From NCBI GenBank assembly GCA_003024785.1, contig PUQB01000226.1, positions 312,573 through 376,572 of the forward strand: a stretch of 64,000 nt of DNA. The letters are read 5' to 3'. This stretch comes from Selaginella tamariscina. Lineage: Eukaryota; Streptophyta; Lycopodiopsida; Selaginellales; Selaginellaceae. Position 1 is the stretch's first letter. Each line of letters begins with the position of its first letter. The position numbers were made by a program, and so were the translations under genes. Under the pieces are notes generated by a model that was given only the letters and a program-made list of their open reading frames with translations, ran no database searches and had not been told where the DNA came from. Positions 1-12,936 of the stretch are shown in pieces.

Positions 1-470
1 GGGGGGAGGAATGTAAGGAAGTAGACTTACGTAAAGGACTCATAACTGCTAGGTGGAATATTTAAGAATATACTAATGACATGTGTTACATAGATCTGGA
101 AGTCCCATAAAAGGTACACAGTCCATAAATAAAAGGATATAGGCCTATGATATAAAAAGGGACAAGAGTGTTTAGGGTGATCACGATCCTTAGGACGAGC
201 TGGGTACTAGCGAAAAGTACTGTACTAGTGTGTTAAGTACATGATATTGCAAGTCTGCGTATTGCTCGGGGAGAACACCACGTGTTCTTTGGTTGGGAGG
301 TTTGAGTTGCAGATCTTGTGGCGTGTCTATACACGTGTGTTAGGAGCGTTACACCAAGACTCCAACATCTGAGAAATGGTCCCCTTTTGACATGTGTCCA
401 TCTTCTGTCTTTATGAAAAATAAAAATAAAGCTGGTTTTGAGATGCAGATCTCACAATCCTGCATTTGCA
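1..470. other. Left flank of the tandem array, no gene seen
   Basis: I see no gene in the first 350 bases. From about 355 to 470 the sequence matches, as its reverse complement, about 60722-60850, the 3' flank of inverted gene copy 6. The internal unit junctions of the array lack this stretch. It is therefore probably the original single-copy 3' flank of the gene, kept only at the outer edge of the array. Confidence 0.6.
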
Positions 471-1254
471 TGCACACAGACACACAGAGCGTATACTGTA
501 CATGTAATTAATTAATAGTTAATATATTTATTTTGATTAATGAGGTTTTGTAAAAAATATCAAATTGCGTGATATATAGAATATTTAAACAAGAGATGAG
601 AATATTATATCATTACATACATACTGAAGATACTGAGTTATACATAGTCATATTGTCCAGTAAACTTGGAGCCACATCAGTGGTGGGAAACATTAAACAA
701 CCATCTGAGTCTGATATGCGTGTGTGACTTTTAATGACTTGTAGCGTGTAATGTCTCTCACTAAACCAGTTAGTCCAAGCTATTTAAGAGAGTAAATATG
801 CATCTTTGGGGAAGTCTCACATTCATGAATGCAACATATTCAGGATATAATTTTTAAGAAAAGTTTGATATAAAGCATATAACCAAGAGGTTTAACACTT
901 ATAATCGCGGGGAATGCGGTTAAAGGGGAGAGTTCTGCAGAGTCGTGCGAGGAGCTAGATGTGGACGTGCGTGAGTTGTTTACTTTGAGCCTACATTTAA
1001 CAACGTTTATGAAGAACAAAGAAGAGGTGGAGTTGCCTTTGGAGCACAACGCGATAGATGAAAACGGCCTTAGGACAGTATCTCTGGTTTTGCTTAAAGG
1101 GGCATGTTGATGGCAATGAACATCTGCAAGCAATCTACTTCGATCCAACATTAATGCTAGTAGTATTTTCGCATATTGATGGGAAGAACAACAAAAAATT
1201 CTTTACAAGCTGACAACTCAATTCTTGGCCTCTTCTACTTACTTAGATTTACTA
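471..1254. other. 3' flank of copy 1
   Basis: This is the downstream region of the minus-strand copy 1. It includes a block (about 900-1200) conserved in all copies with short open frames of uncertain status, which may be 3' UTR or a further exon. Closer to 471 it is AT-rich with a few short repeats. No separate gene is supported. Confidence 0.5.
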
Positions 1255-3721
1255 CTACTTGCCGGTAGACGACCGCTTGGATTTTCCTCTTCCACTTCCC
1301 ACAGCACTTTTCCACCCTTGGCATAGCAGAAAAGGCATTCGAAGTTGTGGTTGGGCTTGTACCTGTCCCCCAGCGCAAGCCGTGTGTACCCAACACTTGC
1401 ACCTATCGCACTGGACCAGTTGTCCAGTTCTCCTTCCCCAAGGTAGCATTGATATTCTGAACATTCCACGCATGAATCCTGAAACTTAAAAACGTCAGTC
1501 TCCTATGAAACGAAACGAAACAAGAGCAACCTCCTTTCCAGCCGGATTGTCCTTCTTCAGCAAGCTGCACCGTTCGTCGATGACCTTAAGATGCAGAGCA
1601 AAACTCAGCGAATGAAGAAACAACCTCCTCGTACATCTTTCCACCTGTCGTATGCCCCGGGTTCTCACCATGACGATCCAGGCCAAAAGCGTTCGCAACT
1701 TGTCAACCCCTGGGATTCCTTTCTGCAGCTCAGTGTATAATCGAAGAGCCACTTCAGGAGTCTTGGTGTGAATCTTGACCGCGTTTGTTGCAACCGAAAC
1801 CTGGATAACCACGACGAATTCCTCATCAACATAGTAAAGTCCACACCCTGTGGTAAACTCTTCGGAACGACCAGAATCTCTTGCTCGATACTTCTCTAGT
1901 ATCTCCCACGAGAACTTGCCAGTAACCACCACTTCCGGATCTATAACCAGCTGCCTTGTTCCCAAATTGAAGTGCGGGCGGTAGTGCTGCCGCCAAAATG
2001 GTAGCCATTTCTGCATTCCAACCGATTCGGGCCATGTTGGTGTCTGACCGTACCCGGGATGTCCACTTCTGTATCTCGCTGAGAGCATCTGCATTTTCTT
2101 CCTGCTTCAATCTCTTGGCCAGGAGAGCCATAGTATAGGGCCTTAGAACTGGTACCAGGCACCTCCCGTGACCACCTGGACTTCGGTAAAAGCACCTCGT
2201 GTCTAAAACCTGGGACAGCTTCCAGATCTCCTCCCCAAAGAGAGCCTTCAGTAGCTGGTTCCTTCCAGCTTGATTGGGCTGACGAATGTACTTCCGCGTC
2301 GAGCGTGTGTACCGTTTCAGGTCCCCTGTTACTTCTTCAATCGCTTTGGTTCTGGCGAAGAGATACTTGTGTACCAGCCTAGGCACGAAACCAGTGTACC
2401 AGTACAAGTCAATAAGCTCCTCATCAGAGAGCTTTATCCCCCAGTGGTCCAGGTACTGGAAAAGTTCACGGGCCTAACACAAAAGTAAGTTCAGTAACAA
2501 AAAAAACAACTGCATCACCTCATATCCGCCGCATATGAACAGATCGACCGGCCGTTTGTCGTGTCTGAGGTCGCTCCTGATTGTGCTCCTCACCGAAACA
2601 CAGACAAAAAGAGTGCAGCATTGTTGCAGACCCCACACTTTATCCCTGGCATAGCTACGAAGTGCTACCGAAGGCTTCCGGATTCCTGCAGTGTCGTCAT
2701 CGTCATCCAGATCAGTGGCGTTCGCATCGTCAACAACCACATAGATGCGATCACGTATGGACCTGCTTCCCATAAACAACTCCAAGTGGGCAAATGTCTC
2801 GGCAGCCATGATATCTTCCACGTCCTGCTTGTCGTCAATATAAGCCAGGAGTAGACTATTTCTCATCTCCAGAAAAGGATCGTGGACAAACTGCGCACAA
2901 TCGACGAAGACAATTCGGCGGAAACTGTCCTGAACCTCAGCATTTTCCTGCTCTACGACCGAGTTTTCCTGTGATCCGTCATCCTCATCTATGGTGTCCT
3001 CCACGGCGTCCTCTTCTTGTGACACCATCTCCTCTTCACCGAATTTCTTGATAGAAAGTACTGGGTGCTTCTGCCGAGCCTTTGCAAACTTCTGGTGCAG
3101 GTCGACAACAGCAGCCATGACAGAAGTCGTTTTTCCCGAGCCTGCAGTGCCAGTAATCACTCCAAAAGAGGGCCCATCCGTTCTCCTGGGTTCACCATCC
3201 TGAGGAAGGAGGCTCTCCAAAATGAAGCTTTTCACGGAAGGAGCGAGAGCACGACCCATGAAGTCAAATGTACGCTTATTAACCTAACGAAGAAATTGAG
3301 CGAGCTTGATGTAAAATATGGTGCATACCTCATATAGAGACAGCACAGGACGAGGAACAGCGCTGTAGAATTGTTTCATGTTCCCAAGCTCAAGAGGTCC
3401 ATGAGCCATTATCTTGTTGTGAACGGATTCCGCGAGACTCACAAAGTCGTATCTTTGTAGCTTAGCTGCAGCGAAATGGAGTATTAGATGCTTGGAAATC
3501 TGAATCGGCATACCTCTTAGAGTACGATCTCGAAGCTGCTCTAGCTCGATGGCCGCCCCAAAGCTCAAACCCAACTTGCACCAGTCATCCCTGTTGAGAG
3601 TGAGGAATGCCCGACCGCTGATCTTGTGCAGGCTCGTCGCACTCGCGATTTCGCCATCGAAGCCGGGGAATTCTTTCTCCAGAAACCGCCCTAGCTCGCT
3701 GTAGCTGAGCGATTCCTCCAT
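1255..3721 (-). pseudogene. Array copy 1: SAM-NTPase-nuclease-PHD gene, broken
   Basis: Exons by comparison with copy 4 are 3721-3514 (SAM-like), 3465-3329, 3283-2519 (P-loop NTPase), 2473-1531 (nuclease-like) and 1478-1255 (PHD finger). The first three are open, and the Walker A motif GTAGSGKT is intact. The NTPase exon lacks a 15-bp, five-codon piece (QEDAE) of the acidic insert, a difference shared only with copy 5. The nuclease exon has several short indels between about 1531 and 2000, so the conserved region falls into three reading frames. The PHD exon has single-base changes near 1310, 1372 and 1413 that put its cysteine pairs in different frames. It is probably a dead copy at the 3' edge of the array. 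It keeps the single-copy 3' flank that the internal copies lack. Confidence 0.85.
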
Positions 3722-5207
3722 GGTTACCCTAAACCCGGCGGTTTACACACGTATTAACTATATTATCCATAGAATATAATTTCAATTATTTTCTTGCATT
3801 TGGTGATTATGTCCTCATTTATAACAAAAATAATAACAATTCAAAATCTGACAAGTTAATAAACATTAAAGTTAAAAAAATATACAATTTAAATCTTGTT
3901 AAACACAAGACAGTAAAAGAAAATTAATTCTGGGGCTTACTTAAATAAGATTAATAAATCAGTCAAATATATTTTTATAGACATATAAATTATGACTTAA
4001 CGTTTAATATTAAATTTCATTGTTATTATTGCAAAATTAGTAAAAATATATAGGTGTATATATATATATATCCTAACATACATACATACATACATACATA
4101 CATGTGTGTGTGTATATACGTATATGTATATGTATCTGTATATTATATGTATGTATATATATATACATATATATATATAGATACACACACACACACAAAT
4201 AGAAAACGGTATATATACACGTCTTTAAATGGTTTTCGTATACCAACCATGCCAATATACATTTATACATGATATTTTCTAAACCTCAGCCGAGAAACAG
4301 AATGTTTTCTGTTTCTTTATAACACACACACATACACATGTCACGCACACATACCCATACGCACGCACAAGTTAGAAATAATATCATAAAAGGGACTAAA
4401 GAAATAAACAAAACACGTGTTCAAACTATTGATATTACCGTTTTAATGTGTGTAAATTAAATTATTAAACCTCTCTCTTGTTTATGTTTTTATGTGTTTT
4501 ATAAAAAAAAATTAAAAGGACAAATTTATGACTTGCTCAAGGGGCATTTTTTATAATTTTTAAAATTATAAGGGCATTTTTATAATTATATGAAAGTTTA
4601 GGAGTAATTTGGTAAGTTCTATTAGATTTCACAAGGTGAATATATTATTATTATGTTTGTCAGTACATATTTTCCTTCATATTACTTTGTTTTTCATTAG
4701 ATTTTATGGCATAAATCTTTATTTTAGGTTTTACAACATAAATCTTTTATTCTAATGTTTACATATTGTTGACTGCTATGTATGTAGCTATTTAATTATG
4801 TTGCTAACTGCTATGTATATAGCTATTTAGTTATATTATTCTCAAGCAATTTCATTAAACTGTAGATGCGTACGAGTGTTACATTTTCTATGTACATATG
4901 CTTTACATGACTTAGTTAACACACACAAAAGTTAAAATTATGACATTGTATGTGCACACATACATGTTAAATTGTGACATTGTACATGCACATAATCATA
5001 ACAAACTCTTTATACTTTATTAATGTGAATTTGAATTGAATTTTTTAAATTAAAAACAATTTTCTTTAAAAATACAAATGTTGTATACATTTGTATATTT
5101 ATCATATAAATGTGTATATAATATATGAGAGAGTAGAGACTTGCGGCTGACCCTAAACATCAATATTAGAGGATTTTATATAATGTGATTTTAACTTATT
5201 ACTGTGC

Positions 5208-5242
<35 letters not shown>

Positions 5243-5369
5243 ATGTCAAATTCGATTAAAGTAGTTATACTACATAGATATTAGTTGTACAATGTCTTCT
5301 CCTTCTTATTTAATAAATAAATAAACTGTTAATTATTTAATTAGTCAAGTGCGTAAATGTATTAAAATA

Positions 5370-5421
5370 AGAACACACTTTATATATATATATATATACA
5401 TAATATAATATAGTGTGTTCT
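5370..5421. repeat. Perfect 10-bp palindrome around a TA run
   Basis: The arms AGAACACACT (5370-5379) and AGTGTGTTCT (5412-5421) are exact reverse complements enclosing a TA-rich loop. The structure recurs in units 2 and 4; unit 3 has lost two bases of one arm. It could extrude as a cruciform or be a relic of a MITE end. Confidence 0.75.
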
Positions 5422-5582
5422 TTTTTTAAAACATTTACAAAGGTCTATTATTAATATAGTTCATCACACACTTTTTTTACATAATTAATACCTTAATTTA
5501 TTATTTATATTATTAATTAATTAATGATTTATTTATTAGTCTCAAAAGTAAAATAAGTGAGAAAATATTAAACATGTAATAG

Positions 5583-5667
5583 ATTTATGTAATTAAAATC
5601 AAATTCAATACGGACAAGTATTAATATGTATTTTGTGTGTGTTGAATTTGATTTCAATTACATAAAT
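5583..5667. repeat. 26-bp inverted repeat in the spacer
   Basis: Positions 5583-5608 and 5642-5667 are reverse complements at 25 of 26 bases, separated by 33 bases. A related but more diverged pair lies at about 6000-6025 and 6092-6110. Every complete spacer carries both. Hairpins like these are typical of MITE derivatives, but no clean target duplication was found. Confidence 0.7.
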
Positions 5668-6404
5668 ATTTGTAACTGCATACCAGAACATGAAATATAT
5701 GTATCAATAATATAAATAAACGAAATAATCATACATATATGTGTGTGTCATTATAATTATACACATGCACTTTATACTTTTTACATTTGAAACACCCGTG
5801 ATACAGCACAAACACAAAGTATAAAGGTTTATTATTAATGTAGTTTGTCGTATACATATACACACAAAATGAGACATAAACACACACGTGTGTTTTTTTT
5901 TACAAAATTAACAGTTTAATAAATTATTTATATTTAATAGCTGACTAATGATTTATTTATTATTAATCAAACAAACCAGAAAAATACACTAAACAATATA
6001 TTTATGTAATTGAAATCATATTTAACACACTGTACACACAAGTATATTTTTGTGTATTGAATTTGATTGCAGCTACACATATGGTTAATTTAATTTCAAT
6101 TACATAAATATTACATCTTCAATGTATTTTCCTCGCTTGTTTACTTTCAAAATTAATAAATAAATAAATCATTAATTAATTATTAAATATGAATAATGAA
6201 TTGAATGTAACAAAAACCATACACACACCTGTGTTTAATGTGTTTATGTCTTTCTTTGTGTGTACATGTGTATGATAATTTACATTAATAACAAAACTTT
6301 TATACATCGCATTTTGTCACACAGTTAAAAGATCTGGATGTAAGAATTTGTTTATAGTGCTTCTTTATATAAATGAATAGAACATTTATATTATATTATA
6401 AATG

Positions 6405-6439
<35 letters not shown>

Positions 6440-7740
6440 TATTTTTAAGCTTTTCAATTAGTTAACTATTTTTCTGAACCTCAGCCAAGAAACAGAAATT
6501 TTTCCTCTGTTTCTTTATAATGCACACACATACACATGCACGCATACCATACGCACGCACAAGTTAGAAATAATAGCATAAAAAGGACTAAAGAAAAAAT
6601 AAAGCACGTGTTCAAACTATATGAACCATTTAAAGACGTGTGTGTGTGTGTGTGTGTATTATACAAGTCCATATATAATGCTGAAAGCTAAATTATTAAA
6701 CCTCTCTCTCTAATTATTTAATTCTAACTATTATACAAGAACTCAGTGTATAAGTATAAGAGCTTTTATTTATATAAGTGTTTGTAAATGTTAAACTGAA
6801 AGATTTGTTAATTAAGTCGTTTGGAATTTAGAAATGGATCTTACCAAATAATACACACTCGTGTAAAAAGATTGAAAAAGGATTCAATCTTAATGAAACA
6901 CTATTTATATAATTAGGCACAATAAAGCGTGCACACAGACACACACAGAGCGTATACTGTACATGTAATTAATTAATAGTTACTATATTTATTTTGATTA
7001 ATGAGGTTTTGTAAAAAATATCAAGTAGCGTGATAATATAGAATATTTAAACAAGAGATGAGAATATTATATCATTCATACATACTGGAAGATACTGAGT
7101 TATACATAGTCATATTGTCCAGTAAACTTGGAGCCACATCAGTGGTGGGAAAACATTAAACAACCATCTGAGTCTGATATGCGTGTGTGACTTTTAATGA
7201 CTTGTAGCGTGTAATGTCTCTCACTAAACCAGTTAGTCCAAGCTAATTCTGTTATTTAAGAGAGTAAATATGCATCTTGGGATTCATGATATGCAACATA
7301 TTCAGGATATAATTTTTAAGAAAAGTTTATATAACCAAGAGGTTTAACACTCGGTTTTGGGGAATGCGGTTCAAGGGGAGAGTTCTGCAGAGTCGTCTAG
7401 TACTGGTTCAAGGGGAGAGTTCTGACGATTCTGAGTCAAGTTCAGCGGCGAGGAGCTATATGTGGACGTGCGTGAGTTGTTTACTTTGAGCCTGCCTTTA
7501 ACAACGTTTATGAGCACAAAGAAGAGGTGGAGTTGCCTTTGGAGCAGAAACGCGATAGATGCAAACGGCCTTAGGACAGTATCTCTGGTTTTCGTTAAAG
7601 GGGGCATGTTGATGGCAATGAACATCCTTCGATCCAACATTAATGCTAGTAGTATTTTTGCATATTGATGGGAAGAACAACAACAAATTCTTTACAAGCT
7701 GACAACTCAAGTTTTCTTGCCTCTTCTACTTGCCTTAGAT

Positions 7741-10237
7741 TTACCCGGTAGACGACCGCTTGGATTTTCCTCTTCCACTTCCCACAGCACTTTTTCCACC
7801 CTTGGCATAGCAGAAAAGGCATTCGAAGTTGTGGTTGGGCTTGTACCTGTCCCCAGCGCAAGCCGTGTGTACCCAACACTTGCACCTATCGCACTGGACC
7901 CAGTTGTCCAGTTCTCCTTCCCCAAGGTAGCATTGATATTCTGAACATTCCACGCATGAATCCTGAAACTTAAAAACGTCAGTCTCCTATGAAACGAAAC
8001 GAAACAAGAGCAACCTTCTTTCCAGCCGGATTGTCCTTCTTCAGCAAGCTGCACCGTTCGTCGATGACCTTAAGTGCAGTGCAAAACTCAGCGAATGAAG
8101 AAACAACCTCCTCGTACATCTTTCCACCTGTCGTATGCCCCGGGTTCTCACCATGAACGATCCAGGCCAAAAGCGTTCGCAACTTAACCCCTGGGATTCC
8201 TTTCTGCAGCTCAGTGTATAATCGAGAGCCACTTCAGGAGTCTTGGTGTGAATCTTGACCGCGTTTGTTGCAACCGAAACCTGGATAACCACGACGAATT
8301 CCTCATCGACATAGTACAAGTCCACACCCCTGTGGTTGAACTCCTTCGGAACGACCAGAATTCTCTTGCTCGGATACTTCTCTAGTATCTCCCACGAGAA
8401 CTTGCCAGTAACCACCACTTCCGGATCTATAACCAGCTGCCTTGTTCCCAAATTGAAGTGCGGGCGGTGTAGTGCTGCCGCCAAAATGGTAGCCATTTCT
8501 GCATTCCAACCGATTCGGGCCATGTTGGTGTCTGACCGTACCCGGGATGTCCACTTCTGTATCTCGCTGAGAGCATCTGCATTTTCTTCCTGCTTCAATC
8601 TCTTGGCCAGGAGAGCCATAGTATAGGGCCTTAGAACTGGTACCAGGCACCTCCCGTGACCACCTGGACTTCGGTAAAAGCACCTCGTGTCTAAAACCTG
8701 GGACAGCTTCCAGATCTCCTCCCCAAAGAGAGCCTTCAGTAGCTGGTTCCTTCCAGCTTGATTGGGCTGACGAATGTACTTCCGCGTCGAGCGTGTGTAC
8801 CGTTTCAGGTCCCCTGTTACTTCTTCAATCGCTTTGGTTCTGGCGAAGAGATACTTGTGTACCAGCCTAGGCACGAAACCAGTGTACCAGTACAAGTCAA
8901 TAAGCTCCTCATCAGAGAGCTTTATCCCCCAGTGGTCCAGGTACTGGAAAAGTTCACGGGCCTAACACAAAAGTAAGTTCAGTAACAAAAAAACAACTGC
9001 ATCACCTCATATCCGCCGCATATGAACAGATCGACCGGCCGTTTGTCGTGTCTGAGGTCGCTCCTGATTGTGCTCCTCACCGAAACACAGACAAAAAGAG
9101 TGCAGCATTGTTGCAGACCCCACACTTTATCCCTGGCATAGCTACGAAGTGCTACCGAAGGCTTCCGGATTCCTGCAGTGTCGTCATCGTCATCCAGATC
9201 AGTGGCGTTCGCATCGTCAACAACCACATAGATGCGATCACGTATGGACCTGCTTCCCATAAACAACTCCAAGTGGGCAAATGTCTCGGCAGCCATGATA
9301 TCTTCCACGTCCTGCTTGTCGTCAATATAAGCCAGGAGTAGACTATTTCTCATCTCCAGAAAAGGATCGTGGACAAACTGCGCACAATCGACGAAGACAA
9401 TTCGGCGGAAACTGTCCTGAACCTCAGCATCTTCCTGCTCAGCATTTTCCTGCTCTACGACCGAGTTTTCCTGTGATCCGTCATCCTCATCTATGGTGTC
9501 CTCCACGGCGTCCTCTTCTTGTGACACCATCTCCTCTTCACCGAATTTCTTGATAGAAAGTACTGGGTGCTTCTGCCGAGCCTTTGCAAACTTCTGGTGC
9601 AGGTCGACAACAGCAGCCATGACAGAAGTCGTTTTTCCCGAGCCTGCAGTGCCAGTAATCACTCCAAAAGAGGGCCCATCCGTTCTCCTGGGTTCACCAT
9701 CCTGAGGAAGGAGGCTCTCCAAAATGAAGCTTTTCACGGAAGGAGCGAGAGCACGACCCATGAAGTCAAATGTACGCTTATTAACCTAACGAAGAACAAA
9801 ACAGAAAATTGAGCGAGCTTGATGTAAAAACTATGGTGCATACCTCATATAGAGACAGCACAGGACGAGGAACAGCGCTGTAGAATTGTTTCATGTTCCC
9901 AAGCTCAAGAGGTCCATGAGCCATTATCTTGTTGTGAACGGATTCCGCGAGACTCACAAAAGTCGTATTTTGTAGCTTAGCTGCAGGCGAAATGGAGTAT
10001 TAGATGCTTGGAAATCTGAATCGGCATACCTCTTAGAGTACGATCTCGAAGCTGCTCTAGCTCGATGGCCGCCCCAAAGCTCAAACCCAACTTGCACCAG
10101 TCATCCCTGTTGAGAGTGAGGAATGCCCGACCGCTGATCTTGTGCAGGCTCGTCGCACTCGCGATTTCGCCATCGAAGCCGGGGAATTCTTTCTCCAGAA
10201 ACCGCCCTAGCTCGCTGTAGCTGAGCGATTCCTCCAT
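7741..10237 (-). pseudogene. Array copy 2: SAM-NTPase-nuclease-PHD gene, one-base break
   Basis: Exons are 10237-10030, 9980-9844, 9785-9006, 8961-8015 and 7962-7741. The SAM-like exon, the 260-codon NTPase exon (with the full acidic insert) and the PHD exon with its C4HC3 ligands are open. Exon 2 has a plus-one and a minus-one change that cancel, altering only a few residues, and the intron before it has one extra base next to the acceptor. The nuclease exon is 947 bp instead of 948. A base is missing near 8224, after the residues EVA, which throws the last third of the domain out of frame. If that base is a sequencing error the copy would be complete. Otherwise it encodes a protein truncated within the nuclease-like domain and lacking the PHD finger. 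Confidence 0.85.
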
Positions 10238-12903
10238 GGTTACCCTAAACCCGGCGGTTTACACACGTATTAACTATATTATCCATAGAATATAATTTCA
10301 ATTATTTTCTTGCATTTGGTGATTATGTCCTCATTTATAACAAAAATAATAACAATTCAAAATCTGACAAGTTAATAAACATTAAAGTTAAAAAAATATA
10401 CAATTTAAATCTTGTTAAACACAAGACAGTAAAAGAAAATTAATTCTGGGGCTTACTTAAATAAGATTAATAAATCAGTCAAATATATTTTTATAGACAT
10501 ATAAATTATGACTTAACGTTTAATATTAAATTTCATTGTTATTATTGCAAAATTAGTAAAAATATATAGGTGTATATATATATATATCCTAACATACATA
10601 CATACATACATGTGTGTGTGTATATATACGTATATGTATATGTATCTGTATATTATATGTATGTATATATATATACATATATATATATAGATACACACAC
10701 ACACACACAATAGAAAACGGTATATATACACGTCTTTAAATGGTTTTCGTATACCAACCATGCCAATATACATTTATACATGATATTTTCTAAACCTCAG
10801 TTTCTTTATAACACACACACATACACATGTCACGCACACATACCCATACGCACGCACAAGTTAGAAATAATATCATAAAAGGGACTAAAGAAATAAACAA
10901 AAACGTGTTCAAACTATTGATATTACCGTTTTAATGTGTGTAAAATTAAATTATTAAACCTCTCTCTTGTTTATGTTTTTATGTGTTTTATAAAAAAAAA
11001 TTAAAAGGACAAATTTATGACTTGCTCAAGGGGCATTTTTTATAATTTTTAAAATTATAAGGGCATTTTTATAATTATATGAAAGTTTAGGAGTAATTTG
11101 GTAAGTTCTATTAGATTTCACAAGGTGAATATATTATTATTATGTTTGTCAGTACATATTTTCCTTCATATTACTTTGTTTTTCATTAGATTTTATGGCA
11201 TAAATCTTTTATTTTAGGTTTTACAACATAAATCTTTTATTCTAATGTTTATATATTGTTGACTGCTATGTATGTAGCTATTTAATTATGTTGCTAACTG
11301 CTATGTATATAGCTATTTAGTTATATTATTCTCAAGCAATTTCATTAAACTGTAGATGCGTACGAGTGTTACATTTTCTATGTACATATGCTTTACATGA
11401 CTTAGTTAACACACACAAAAGTTAAAATTATGACATTGTATGTGCACACATACATGTTAAAATTGTGACATTGTACATGCACATATCATAACAAACTCTT
11501 TATACTTTATTAATGTGAATTTGAATTGAATTTTTTAAATTAAAAATAATTTTCTTTAAAAATACAAATGTTGTATACATTTGTATATTTATCATATAAA
11601 TGTGTATAATATATGAGAGAGTAGAGACTTGCGGCTGACCCTAAACATTCAATATTAGAGGATTTTATATAATGTGATTTTAACTTATTACTGTGCATTA
11701 CACACACACAACACACACACACACACACACACACACGTATGTCAAATTCGATTAAAGTAGTTATACTACATAGATATTAGTTGTACAATGTCTTCTCCTT
11801 CTTATTTAATAAATAAATAAACTGTTAATTATTTAATTAGTCAAGTGCGTAAATGTATTAAAATAAGAACACACTTTATATTATATATATATACATAATA
11901 TAATATAGTGTGTTCTTTTTTTAAAACATTTACAAAGGTCTATTATTAATATAGTTCATCACACACTTTTTTTACATAATTAATACCTTAATTTTTATTT
12001 ATATTATTAATTAATTAATGATTTATTTATTAGTCTCAAAAGTAAAATAAGTGAGAAAATATCTTAAACATGTAATAGATTTATGTAATTAAAATCAAAT
12101 TCAATACGGACAAGTATTAATATGTATTTTGTGTGTGTTGAATTTGATTTCAATTACATAAATATTTGTAACTGCATACCAGAACATGAAATATATGTAT
12201 CAATAATATAAATAAACGAAATAATCATACATATATGTGTGTGTCATTATAATTATACACATGCACTTTATACTTTTTACATTTGAAACACCCGTGATAC
12301 AGCACAAACACAAAGTATAAAGGTTTATTATTAATGTAGTTTGTCGTATACATATACACACAAAATGAGACATAAACACACACGTGTGTTTTTTTCTTTA
12401 CAAAATTAACAGTTTAATAAATTATTTATATTTAATAGCTGACTAATGATTTATTTATTTATTAATCAAACAAACCAGAAAATACACTAAACAATATATT
12501 TATGTAATTGAAATCATATTTAACACACTGTACACACAAGTATATTTTTGTGTATTGAATTTGATTGCAGCTACACATATGGTTAATTTAATTTCAATTA
12601 CATAAATATTACATCTTCAATGTATTTTCCTCGCTTGTTTACTTTCAAAATTAATAAATAAATAAATCATTAATTAATTATTAAATATGAATAATGAATT
12701 GAATGTAACAAAAACCATACACACACCTGTGTTTAATGTGTTTATGTCTTTCTTGTGTGTGTACATGTGTATGATAATTTACATTAATAACAAAACTTTT
12801 ATACATCGCATTGTGTCACACAGTTAAAAGATCTGGATGTAAGAATTTGTTTATAGTGCTTCTTTATATAAATGAATAGAACATTTATATTATATTATAA
12901 ATG

Positions 12904-12936
<33 letters not shown>

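Larger units (their letters stand above)
3722..7740. repeat. AT-rich spacer between copies 1 and 2
   Basis: The spacer holds no credible gene. It contains TA/TACA/TG microsatellite (4055-4195), an AC run (about 5210-5240), a TA run flanked by inverted 10-mers (5370-5421), a near-perfect 26-bp inverted repeat (5583-5608 with 5642-5667), a diverged second version of the same motif (about 6000-6110), and TG runs near 6416-6440 and 6637-6657. Two related blocks of about 200 bp lie near 4286-4470 and 6475-6720. The unit junction is at 6929/6930. About 7280-7740 is the conserved 3' region of copy 2, where short open frames persist but no coding role can be shown. Confidence 0.8.

Noticed and set aside
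840-1151. Separate small gene downstream of the PHD exon (repeated in each unit)
   Set aside because: Frames differ between units after small indels and there is no consistent start, so it may be 3' UTR.
2561-2854. Plus-strand frames opposite the NTPase exon, repeated in each unit
   Set aside because: They are antisense shadows of the coding exon, with no start context or splice structure of their own.
3997-4272. Tyr/Ile/His-rich open frames in the spacers (also near 10513, 17033, 23533 and 30083)
   Set aside because: They are translations of TA/TACA/TG microsatellite and vary in length with repeat number.
8303-8683. Second minus-strand frame of 126 codons overlapping the nuclease exon in most copies
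   Set aside because: It is an alternative frame of a conserved exon. The exon's own frame holds the domain motifs.
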